NCBI GenBank assembly: GCA_036558265.1 | Contig: DATBFY010000609.1 | Location: 1 to 5,762 of the forward strand | Source of the DNA: RYN-433 sp036558265 | Lineage (GTDB): Bacteria; Planctomycetota; Phycisphaerae; Tepidisphaerales; Tepidisphaeraceae | Direction: 5' to 3' | DNA: 5,762 bases | In this document: piece after piece, positions 1-5,593 of the stretch | Numbering within the stretch: the first letter of the stretch is position 1 | How the letters are laid out: each line of letters opens with the position of its first letter | Program-made: the position numbers and the translations under genes | Notes under the pieces: model-generated | What the model was told of the DNA's origin: nothing | Databases searched by the model: none | The model's input: only the letters and a program-made list of their open reading frames with translations

Positions 1-1
1 G

Positions 2-3000
2 CGGTTCGACCAGCTCAAGGCCAGGCACGCGGGGGTGGTGGGGACGCTGTTCGGCAAGGACGTCGTGCTGGCGGATGCGCTCGACCAGTTGCTCAAGGTC
101 ACGCCGCCCGTGACGGTGGCTACGTCAAGCCAGTCGGTGCGTTACAACCCGGGTGGCGACGCCTCGCGGTCGATGGTGACCGCCGCCAAGGGCCGTCCGG
201 GCGCGCGCCTGGTCACGATCGACCTCTCCCCGCCGCCGGTGCGTGGCGTGCAGTCCCCGGGCGCCCAGCAGGAGGTCGAGGCTTTCCGGCAGGCGGGCGC
301 CGCCGGTGGCGCCCTGGGCATCCTCCCGGTCGCCGACGATGACGAGTTGTACTTTCAGGACGGCTCGCGCGTTTACGCCGTCAGCCTGCAATCGGGCGTG
401 CCGCTGCCCGGCTGGACACAGTCCTATCCCAACACCAACGGGCAGTACACGATCAACTGTTACGGCTATTCGAAGAACCAGCAGTACGCACTGACGCTGA
501 CCGACACTTCGGTCCTGGGCATCCTGGGCGCGTCCGAGCGGCTGGCGAACTACGGCATGCCGGTCTACGGTTCGGACCGCGGCACGCGCCTTGTCTGCCT
601 GGACCGCGCCACCGGCAAGGAGCGCTGGGTCGCGCGCCCGAACAAGATCGCCGAGGAGAACCTGCGAGCCCTGGATTTCTCCGGCTCACCCCTGGTGGTC
701 GGCGACAACGTCTACGTGATCGGCCGCGGCGGCAAGAACTACACGGCCGAGGACTGCTACGTCCTGTGCTTCGACGTGAATACCGGCGCGTACAAGTGGG
801 CCTGCTTCATCGCCAGCGCCAACAACGCGTTCGCGTTCAACGGACAGATGCCCGCGGGCGACACGCTCTCGCACCTGGCGTACAGCAGCGGCCGCGTCTA
901 CATCCTCACCAACATCGGCGCCTGCGCCGCGCTCGACGCCTACAGCGGCACGATCTCCTGGCTCAACATCTACCCCCGCGATGTCAACCTGATGGAGCCG
1001 GGCATCGGCTGGCGGGGCATGCCGATGCGGCAGGGCTCCTCGCGCGGATCCTGGGAGTTCAACTCCGTCGTCGTCCAGGAGGGCAAGGTCTTCATCCTCC
1101 CGACCGATTCCAAGCACCTGCTCGTCTATGACGCCGGCACCGGTGCCGAGCTCAAGCGGATCAGCACCGCCGACGTCCGCCAGCAGGTGTCGGCGTCGAT
1201 CGACATCGGCGACAACGCGCTGCCCACCACGCTCCTGGGCGTGGACGGCAACCAGGTCTTTTTGACCGGCGGGAAGAGCGTGTACTGCATTGACTGGACC
1301 AAGCCGGCCGACTCCCAGATTGTCTGGCATTGCGGCTTTTCGACGGCGATCCGCGGCCGGGGCGCCGTCACCGACGCGTCGGTCTTCGTCTGCACCGAGT
1401 CGGGAAACGAGAAGAACACGGTCGGCAACGGCGAGTTGTGGCGCATCGACCGCGCGAAGGGCAAGCGAAAAGAGGGATATCCCGCGCGCAAGGACTGGGA
1501 CGAGGGGGAAGGGCCCGGCAACGTGATCGTCGTGGGCGACCAGGTCGTGGTCGCGACCGCCAAGCGGCTCAACGTCTACGCCGACATGGACCTGGCGCGC
1601 AAGCGCCTGGATGACGACGTCGCGATGGCCCCGACCGACCCCGAGCCGCGGCTGCGCTACGCCGAGGTGATGTTCGTCGCCGGGCAGCTCCCGGTCGCCA
1701 TGGAGAAGCTCGACGACACCGTCAAGATGCTGGGCGGGCTCAAGTCGCTTCGCCCGGGCCCCGAGCGCGACCACCTCTTTAACGACTGCATCACGTTCGC
1801 CACCAAGCTTCAGAAGGACAAGAAGGGAGACATCGACCAGGCGATAGACGCGATCACGAAACTGTACGACCTGGCCGCCTCCGCCGCCGACGCCGATAGC
1901 CAGCAGGTCAACTACCGCATGAGCCGCGCGAAGTTCGACCGCGACTTCGTGCAGGAGGACTCGCTGGCGACGGCGATCCGCCTCTACCAGGAGATCCTGA
2001 CGGCCGACCGGTTGCGGGTCGTGCCGCTGATCGACGACGAGGCCGGCGGCGCCACCCAAGCCGCCGCCGTCGCCGAGCGGATGATCGGCGAGGTCAAGAA
2101 GCTCAGGCCCAGCGCGTACGAGGCGGTGGAGAAGCTCGCGACCGACGCGCTCGCCGCCGCCGGCGACGACCCCGCGCTCTTGAAGAAGGTTGCCGAGTCA
2201 TACCCCAACTCCGCCGCCGCCGCCAAGGCCGTCACCGCCGCCGCCACCGCCTACGAGGCGCAGGGCAATTACCGCCTGGCCACCTACACGCTGCGCCAGG
2301 CATACAACAAGTACGGCGAGTCGGCGGACAAGCCCGCGCTGCTGGAGGCGATGGCCCGCAATTACCTGGCGATGCCCGACCGTACCGCCGACCGCGTGGA
2401 CACCGCCGCGGCGCGCCTGGCGACCATCATCAAGCTCGGCGGCGCCGAGCGGACGCTCGCCAGGCCCCTCAAGCTCCCGGGTGAGAAGGTGCTCGTGGAC
2501 GCCGGCGCCACCGTCGGCGACGCGCTCAGGGCCGTGCAGAACTTCAGGTCCGACGCGGTGACCGCACGCCTGCCCGACTTCCACCTGCCGCCGGTCCCGA
2601 CCGACGAGCAGCGCATGAAAAGGCAGAAGGAATGGCTCGCCGCGGGCGCCGACCCCGCGAAGAAGCCCAGGTTCCCCGAACCGTTCGTGCCCGCCAACCA
2701 GCAACGGGTGCTGCTGAATATCACGGCACTGGTCAAGCCGCCCCTGGAACTGCGTGCGCAGTACTCCCGGCACGACCGGATCGTCGCCTGGGCCAATGGC
2801 AGCCTCCTGCTCTTCCCGGTCGGCGCGGCCGATCCGCTCGGGCAATCGAACGACCTGGCCTCCGATCCGCGCAACCTCGCCTGGCTGAACGACAACGCAC
2901 AGTTGCTGGTCTGGAGCGCCACCGAGCTGGCGCTTTTGAACGGTGACGACCTGAAGAAGAAGTGGAAGCTCGAGCTCAAGGGCCTGCCGAAGGTCGAGGT

Positions 3001-4246
3001 CCTCGCCGGCGGGCAGAGCGACGAGCCCGCCGCGTCACAGAACGATAACGCGGTCGCGCAGCAGCAGGAGATCATCATCGGCGCCGGCGGGCCGATATTC
3101 CGCCAGCGGCGCCTCAACGGCCGCTTCATTGGCGGCGGGCAGATCGTCGCGCCCCAGCTCGTGCCCGTGCCCCAGGCCGCCGCCAACCCCGGCGCCGAGG
3201 CCATCGCGCAGGTCAAGCCGGTGGACGACCGCATCATCGTCTCGACGACGGCGGGGCAGATCTTCGCGGTGCGGACGGCCGACGGCACGCTCGCCTGGCA
3301 CACGCGCCTCTCCTCCACCTCGCCGATCGACCGCGTCGCCGCGACCGACGACTTCACGGTCGCGAAAGTGGACGAGCAGACCACCACGCAACTGGTCATC
3401 CTCGACACGCTGACGGGTCAGCTCGTGCGCCGACTGACGTTCAACAACGACACCGGCAACGTCCCGGTGAACTTCGCGCTCGCCGCCGACGGCACCCTGG
3501 TCTGGATCCAGCAAGACCGCCTCTGCGGCAAGGACCTGTTCGACCCCAACCGCAAGGAACTGACCTTCGAGAACACCGCCGAGGGCGCGCGCGGGCCCAA
3601 CGGCGGGATCCAGATGGAGCCCCAGGTCCTCAACGCGCTTTACGCCGGCGCGCGCAACCCCGACCAGCTCCTGATCTCCGAGGGGCGGATCATGGTCGTC
3701 AGCCACAACGGCAAGTACGTCTCGGTCCACTCCCTGGAGACCGGCAAGCTGCTGGACAACCGGCAGGCCGACGGCCACGTCGCCGAGGCCAGGCTATCGA
3801 CCGTGCAGGGGGACGCGACCAGCTCGGTCAGCGACTGGGGCGTGGGCATGCAGGTCGTCGGCTCCAAACTCTACGTCTGCACGCGGCAGAACGGTCCGAT
3901 TTGCTACAACCTGGACAAGGGCACGATGGTCTGGGGCGGCACGCTCGACAAGCCCACCGTGCCCAACGTCCAGTTCCAGGAACCGTTCATCGGGCAGGAC
4001 TACTTCGTGATCCTCGACCGCCCGGCCCCAAAGGCCGGCGTCAACCCAAGCCCCAACGTCGCCCGCCTCCACTGCTACACCCGCGCGATCGTGGACGCCG
4101 CGACCGGCCGCGAGTCCGGCCGCGTCGGCTACTATCCCTACATCCACGACGAAGCCGGCATCTCCGATGTCCAGGGCGTGGACGGCGGCTTCTATTACCT
4201 GACCGGGGATAAGAAGCTGCACTTCCTCAAAGGAGCAAGGCCGTAG
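2..4246 (+). CDS. PQQ-like beta-propeller / TPR / beta-propeller giant protein, 5' partial
   Basis: The frame is open from base 2 to the TAG at 4244-4246, and the first in-frame GTG (35) has no Shine-Dalgarno sequence, so the true start and any signal peptide probably lie left of the window. Numbering from that GTG as residue 1, about 60-525 form a first propeller. Repeated blade strands have the PQQ/BamB pattern (aliphatic-x-x-LD-x-x-TG-x-x-x-W): RLVCLDRATGKERW near 185, YVLCFDVNTGAYKW near 243, AALDAYSGTISW near 298, LLVYDAGTGAEL near 362. Residues about 525-780 are helical and TPR-like (LRYAEVMFVAGQLPVAMEKL; AYEAQGNYRLATYTLRQAY). Residues about 890-1403 form a second propeller (IFAVRTADGTLAWHTRL near 1076, LVILDTLTGQLVRRL near 1120), with a Gln/Asn/Gly-rich insertion at about 991-1055. 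I see no catalytic motif. Such proteins usually act as scaffolds in the periplasm or at the envelope; an enzymatic quinoprotein role is unsupported. The first about 25 residues (DVVLADALDQLLK) faintly resemble a secretin/TonB short domain, which is speculative. The domain class is firm; the biological role is unknown. Confidence 0.85.
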   Translation, partial: RFDQLKARHAGVVGTLFGKDVVLADALDQLLKVTPPVTVATSSQSVRYNPGGDASRSMVTAAKGRPGARLVTIDLSPPPVRGVQSPGAQQEVEAFRQAGAAGGALGILPVADDDELYFQDGSRVYAVSLQSGVPLPGWTQSYPNTNGQYTINCYGYSKNQQYALTLTDTSVLGILGASERLANYGMPVYGSDRGTRLVCLDRATGKERWVARPNKIAEENLRALDFSGSPLVVGDNVYVIGRGGKNYTAEDCYVLCFDVNTGAYKWACFIASANNAFAFNGQMPAGDTLSHLAYSSGRVYILTNIGACAALDAYSGTISWLNIYPRDVNLMEPGIGWRGMPMRQGSSRGSWEFNSVVVQEGKVFILPTDSKHLLVYDAGTGAELKRISTADVRQQVSASIDIGDNALPTTLLGVDGNQVFLTGGKSVYCIDWTKPADSQIVWHCGFSTAIRGRGAVTDASVFVCTESGNEKNTVGNGELWRIDRAKGKRKEGYPARKDWDEGEGPGNVIVVGDQVVVATAKRLNVYADMDLARKRLDDDVAMAPTDPEPRLRYAEVMFVAGQLPVAMEKLDDTVKMLGGLKSLRPGPERDHLFNDCITFATKLQKDKKGDIDQAIDAITKLYDLAASAADADSQQVNYRMSRAKFDRDFVQEDSLATAIRLYQEILTADRLRVVPLIDDEAGGATQAAAVAERMIGEVKKLRPSAYEAVEKLATDALAAAGDDPALLKKVAESYPNSAAAAKAVTAAATAYEAQGNYRLATYTLRQAYNKYGESADKPALLEAMARNYLAMPDRTADRVDTAAARLATIIKLGGAERTLARPLKLPGEKVLVDAGATVGDALRAVQNFRSDAVTARLPDFHLPPVPTDEQRMKRQKEWLAAGADPAKKPRFPEPFVPANQQRVLLNITALVKPPLELRAQYSRHDRIVAWANGSLLLFPVGAADPLGQSNDLASDPRNLAWLNDNAQLLVWSATELALLNGDDLKKKWKLELKGLPKVEVLAGGQSDEPAASQNDNAVAQQQEIIIGAGGPIFRQRRLNGRFIGGGQIVAPQLVPVPQAAANPGAEAIAQVKPVDDRIIVSTTAGQIFAVRTADGTLAWHTRLSSTSPIDRVAATDDFTVAKVDEQTTTQLVILDTLTGQLVRRLTFNNDTGNVPVNFALAADGTLVWIQQDRLCGKDLFDPNRKELTFENTAEGARGPNGGIQMEPQVLNALYAGARNPDQLLISEGRIMVVSHNGKYVSVHSLETGKLLDNRQADGHVAEARLSTVQGDATSSVSDWGVGMQVVGSKLYVCTRQNGPICYNLDKGTMVWGGTLDKPTVPNVQFQEPFIGQDYFVILDRPAPKAGVNPSPNVARLHCYTRAIVDAATGRESGRVGYYPYIHDEAGISDVQGVDGGFYYLTGDKKLHFLKGARP

Positions 4247-4250
4247 CGGG

Positions 4251-4266
4251 CGGGCCAGTGACCCGG
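4251..4266 (+). repeat. Direct repeat copy 1 (16 nt), hairpin-forming
   Basis: The sequence cgggccagtgacccgg lies 4 bp after the propeller-gene stop and 4 bp before the left inverted-repeat arm. It matches 4781-4796 at 14 of 16 positions. It can fold as a short hairpin (stem 4251-4256 with 4260-4265, one mismatch, loop AGT). No T-run follows, so I do not call it an intrinsic terminator. It may be a remnant of the 3' end of another copy of the neighbouring four-helix-bundle unit, because both copies are followed shortly by a TGAAAC...ATGAA motif. That origin is inference. Confidence 0.5.
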
Positions 4267-4270
4267 ACGA

Positions 4271-4304
4271 GTGAAACATGAAGACATGAAACATGAAGAT
4301 CACG
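4271..4304 (+). repeat. Left arm of perfect 34-bp inverted repeat
   Basis: It begins gtgaaacatgaagac and ends gaagatcacg. It is the exact reverse complement of 4842-4875. Inside it the 13-mer TGAAACATGAAGA occurs twice in tandem with a 15-bp period (4272-4284 and 4287-4299). The arm lies 24 bp after the propeller-gene stop and 29 bp before the ATG of the four-helix-bundle gene. A GTG at its first base is in frame with that gene, but translating it gives only an MKHEDMKHED repeat, so it is better read as non-coding. Confidence 0.95.
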
Positions 4305-4320
4305 CCAGATCGATCAGGGT

Positions 4321-4327
4321 GGAGGAG
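4321..4327 (+). promoter_or_regulatory. Strong Shine-Dalgarno for the four-helix-bundle gene
   Basis: GGAGGAG ends 6 nt before the ATG at 4334. This near-ideal site decides the start: the upstream in-frame GTG (4271) and ATG (4286) lie within the inverted-repeat arm and lack such a site. The ribosome binding site is inside the element, between the arms, so the unit carries its own translation signal. Confidence 0.85.
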
Positions 4328-4333
4328 ACAGAG

Positions 4334-4813
4334 ATGGGATCAGATCAACCGGGGGACGGGCCGGTCGCTGGCGGCTGGACTTCGTTCGCGGAGTGGCAGC
4401 AGGTAGTGCCGGTTGAGATCAAAGGGGACACGTTGTGGCTTGTCGAGGCCTATCGGCTGGCGCTTTACCTGGGTGACCTCGGGTGGCACGATGCGAACGC
4501 GTTGACGTCGGATCGCCGGATGATGGAAATCGCCGATCAGCTTCGGCGCGCAACGTCGCGGATCAGCGCCAGCGTCGCGGAAGGATACTCGCGTGATTCA
4601 GGCAAGGGCCGCGCGACGTACTACGAGTACGCGGCCGGATCGGCACGGGAATCGCGTGACTGGTATTACAAGGGGCGGTATTCACTCCCGGAGGCGCTGG
4701 TACAACATCGGGCGGCGCTGTGCACGCAGATTATTCGGTTGACGCTTACGATGATCGCGAACGAGCGCCGGCGAAACCGCCGGGTCAGTGACCAGGGGAC
4801 TGGCGATGCATGA
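4334..4813 (+). CDS. Four-helix-bundle protein (23S rRNA intervening-sequence protein family)
   Basis: This 159-residue protein matches the four-helix-bundle/S23 family (Pfam 23S_rRNA_IVP; TIGR02436 type). The signature is QLRRATSRISASVAEG at residues 69-84, followed by YYEYAAGSARESRDW at 96-110, corresponding to the family pattern QLRRA..SI..NIAEG ... f..iA.GS..E. Likely helices are about 33-49, 61-84, 92-113 and 118-146, ending in a basic tail (ERRRNRR, 144-150) suited to nucleic-acid contact. The first about 30 residues (Gly/Pro/Trp-containing) are an extension. The ATG is chosen for the GGAGGAG 6 nt upstream. Known relatives lie in 23S rRNA intervening sequences and include the Avd accessory protein of diversity-generating retroelements; biochemical function of stand-alone members is unknown. 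The gene is the only cargo of a perfect 34-bp inverted repeat and is lower in GC (63% over 4441-4740) than the propeller gene. The stop overlaps a degenerate copy of the arm repeat. The family call is confident; any RNA-binding role is inference. Confidence 0.88.
   Translation: MGSDQPGDGPVAGGWTSFAEWQQVVPVEIKGDTLWLVEAYRLALYLGDLGWHDANALTSDRRMMEIADQLRRATSRISASVAEGYSRDSGKGRATYYEYAAGSARESRDWYYKGRYSLPEALVQHRAALCTQIIRLTLTMIANERRRNRRVSDQGTGDA
4781..4796 (+). repeat. Direct repeat copy 2 (16 nt), inside the 3' end of the four-helix-bundle gene
   Basis: The sequence cgggtcagtgaccagg, encoding part of the C-terminal RRVSDQG, matches 4251-4266 at 14 of 16 positions. Its core ggtc-agt-gacc can form a small perfect 4-bp hairpin. 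It is followed at 4811 by TGAAACGATGAAC, just as copy 1 is followed at 4272 by TGAAACATGAAGA. Confidence 0.5.
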
Positions 4814-4823
4814 AACGATGAAC
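4811..4823 (+). repeat. Degenerate direct copy of the arm 13-mer overlapping the stop codon
   Basis: TGAAACGATGAAC resembles the arm unit TGAAACATGAAGA, differing by an inserted G and the final bases. Its first three bases are the TGA stop of the four-helix-bundle gene. It has the same orientation as the left-arm units and opposite orientation to the right-arm units. A chance match is possible because the motif is short. Confidence 0.4.
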
Positions 4824-4841
4824 CTCAAGCCCAGCGCCAGC

Positions 4842-4875
4842 CGTGATCTTCATGTTTCATGTCTTCATGTTTCAC
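4842..4875 (-). repeat. Right arm of perfect 34-bp inverted repeat
   Basis: It begins cgtgatcttcatg and ends catgtttcac. It is the exact reverse complement of 4271-4304. It starts 28 bp after the stop of the four-helix-bundle gene. Just outside it, gcttcacg continues the same short-word theme (CGTGAAGC on the minus strand), but the left side has no matching extension, so the 34-bp boundary is sharp. It ends about 15 bp before the putative -35 region of the next gene. Confidence 0.95.
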
Positions 4876-4890
4876 GCTTCACGCCCCCCA

Positions 4891-4920
4891 CTGTCCCCAA
4901 ATCTCCCCCTCGGCTATAAT
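4891..4920 (+). promoter_or_regulatory. Putative sigma-70-type promoter for the NifU-like gene
   Basis: A perfect TATAAT lies at 4915-4920, striking in such GC-rich DNA. With an 18-bp spacer the -35 would be CTGTCC (4891-4896), matching TTGACA at only 3 of 6 positions. Transcription would start near 4927, giving a leader of about 10 nt before the ATG at 4938. The placement fits a housekeeping promoter driving the NifU-like gene and probably the following membrane-protein gene. The weak -35 keeps this a prediction. Confidence 0.6.
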
Positions 4921-4937
4921 CGCCCACCGAGGTGTTC

Positions 4938-5192
4938 ATGACCCCCGCGACAGCAGAACCGGCCGGCGTGCGCGAGCGCGTGCAGAACGTCATCAACCTC
5001 ATCCGGCCGGCCGTGCAGGCGGATGGCGGGGATATCGAGCTGGTGGACGTCTCGAACCAGGGGGTCGTCCAGATCCGCTTCCACGGGGCGTGCAACGGCT
5101 GTCCGTCCTCGACCATGACGCTGCAGATGGGGATCGAGCGCAACCTCCGCGAGCGCGTGCCCGAGGTTACCCAGGTCGTCCCGGTGCCATAA
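4938..5192 (+). CDS. NifU C-terminal domain iron-sulfur scaffold/carrier protein
   Basis: This 84-residue protein is essentially one complete NifU C-terminal (Nfu) domain. The conserved IRPAVQADGGDIELVDV block is at residues 22-38, and the cluster-binding C-x-x-C (C52, C55) sits in GACNGCPSSTMTLQMGIE (50-67), followed by VPEV at 74-77. Such proteins assemble or carry a 4Fe-4S cluster, bound by the CxxC of two subunits, and pass it to cytoplasmic apoproteins. The ATG at 4938 is preferred because GAGG (4929-4932) lies 5 nt upstream; a GTG at 4932 would overlap that site and add only two residues. There is no A-type or IscU-like domain, so it is neither full NifU nor E. coli-type NfuA. A TATAAT stands 17 bp upstream, and the next gene follows after 22 bp, suggesting co-transcription. 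No isc or suf genes are visible. The family call is firm; client proteins are unknown. Confidence 0.93.
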   Translation: MTPATAEPAGVRERVQNVINLIRPAVQADGGDIELVDVSNQGVVQIRFHGACNGCPSSTMTLQMGIERNLRERVPEVTQVVPVP

Positions 5193-5214
5193 CTGCCGGG
5201 GGGTTGCACTCCAA

Positions 5215-5550
5215 ATGAACGCGATTCGCCCCGCCATACACGCCGTCCTCCTTCAGACAGCGCACCGCGCCGTGTCGTTGGCGATCTTCGCGATCGTGGC
5301 GCGGATCGCGCTGGGCGCCTGGGGGTCGCCGGCCGGCAGCTCGATGGCCAATCTCTCGGCCTGGCTCCTCCCGGTGGCGTCGACCTTGTTGATCCTGGCC
5401 GCGCTGGTTTCACTGATCGTGCTCGTCACGGGCCGCGATGATTTCGCGACGTTCGCCGAGGCGCGGCAACTTACCATTGCGTCGGCGGCGCTGCTCCTGG
5501 CGAACCTGGCGTGGATGATCCTGCCAACGGTCTTCGGTCGGACGCACTGA
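5215..5550 (+). CDS. Small three-helix integral membrane protein, function unknown
   Basis: This 111-residue protein is strongly hydrophobic, with three probable membrane segments: about 17-36 (AVSLAIFAIVARIALGAW), 47-71 (LSAWLLPVASTLLILAALVSLIVLV) and 86-105 (TIASAALLLANLAWMILPTV). A short charged loop (TGRDDFATFAEARQ) lies between segments 2 and 3. I recognise no family and see no catalytic or metal-binding motif. The ATG at 5215 is the only reasonable start. A G-run (5198-5203) ends 11 nt upstream and is at best a weak Shine-Dalgarno. The 22-bp gap after the NifU-like gene suggests an operon, so the protein may be translated from the NifU-like transcript, though no functional link follows. 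The amino-acid composition and position support a real gene; function cannot be assigned. Confidence 0.75.
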   Translation: MNAIRPAIHAVLLQTAHRAVSLAIFAIVARIALGAWGSPAGSSMANLSAWLLPVASTLLILAALVSLIVLVTGRDDFATFAEARQLTIASAALLLANLAWMILPTVFGRTH

Positions 5551-5571
5551 CGCGCGCGCCCCGTTTCCGCG

Positions 5572-5592
5572 TTCATCCTTCATCCTTCCTCC
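5572..5592 (+). repeat. 7-nt tandem repeat (TTCATCC x2 plus TTCCTCC) before tadA
   Basis: TTCATCC occurs at 5572-5578 and 5579-5585, followed by the variant TTCCTCC at 5586-5592, one base before the tadA ATG. On the minus strand it reads GGATGAAGGATGAA, again built on ATGAA words as in the inverted-repeat arms. It leaves tadA with a pyrimidine-rich leader and no Shine-Dalgarno sequence. Confidence 0.7.
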
Positions 5593-5593
5593 C

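Larger units (their letters stand above)
4271..4875 (+). mobile_element. Putative IVS-like element: 34-bp inverted repeat enclosing a four-helix-bundle gene
   Basis: Two arms, 4271-4304 and 4842-4875, are exact reverse complements over 34 of 34 bases and enclose 537 bp with a single gene (4334-4813). The arms are only 38% GC (13/34 by hand) against about 63% inside (4441-4740) and about 73% in the neighbouring propeller gene (3181-3300). The match stops abruptly at both ends, which defines a discrete unit. A transcript crossing it would form a 34-bp stem with the ribosome binding site and ORF in the loop. Proteins of this family are known from 23S rRNA intervening sequences, which also have complementary ends. 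No transposase is present and no short target duplication abuts the arms. Calling it mobile is therefore inference from architecture and composition; a long-range processing or stability stem of the mRNA is the main alternative. Confidence 0.55.

Noticed and set aside
686..2059. A 457-codon open frame on the minus strand opposite the propeller gene, and other long minus-strand frames at 2362-3408 and 3035-3778
   Set aside because: They lie wholly opposite a well-supported propeller gene, their translations are low-complexity Arg/Val/Gly- or Ser-rich without domains, and such frames are expected in GC-rich DNA.
2205..2255. GCC-rich trinucleotide stretch as a functional repeat
   Set aside because: It encodes an alanine-rich helix of the TPR-like region and fits ordinary GC-rich codon use.
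4251..4265. Intrinsic terminator of the propeller gene
   Set aside because: The hairpin has a mismatch and no following T-run.
4271..4304. A 34-bp loxP/FRT-like recombinase site
   Set aside because: The length coincides, but the two 13-mers inside the arm are direct rather than inverted repeats, and no recombinase gene is present.
4334..4813. Avd component of a diversity-generating retroelement
   Set aside because: The protein family fits, but there is no reverse transcriptase and I see no template/variable repeat pair with adenine-specific differences in the window.
4271..4875. Classical insertion sequence or MITE with target-site duplication
   Set aside because: No transposase is encoded and the bases outside the arms (cggacga on the left, gcttcac on the right) do not form a direct duplication.
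4859..5218. Open frame on the + strand overlapping the NifU-like gene
   Set aside because: It begins in the right inverted-repeat arm and its translation is an Arg/Gly-rich off-frame product, while the overlapping frame has a clear NifU domain with CxxC.
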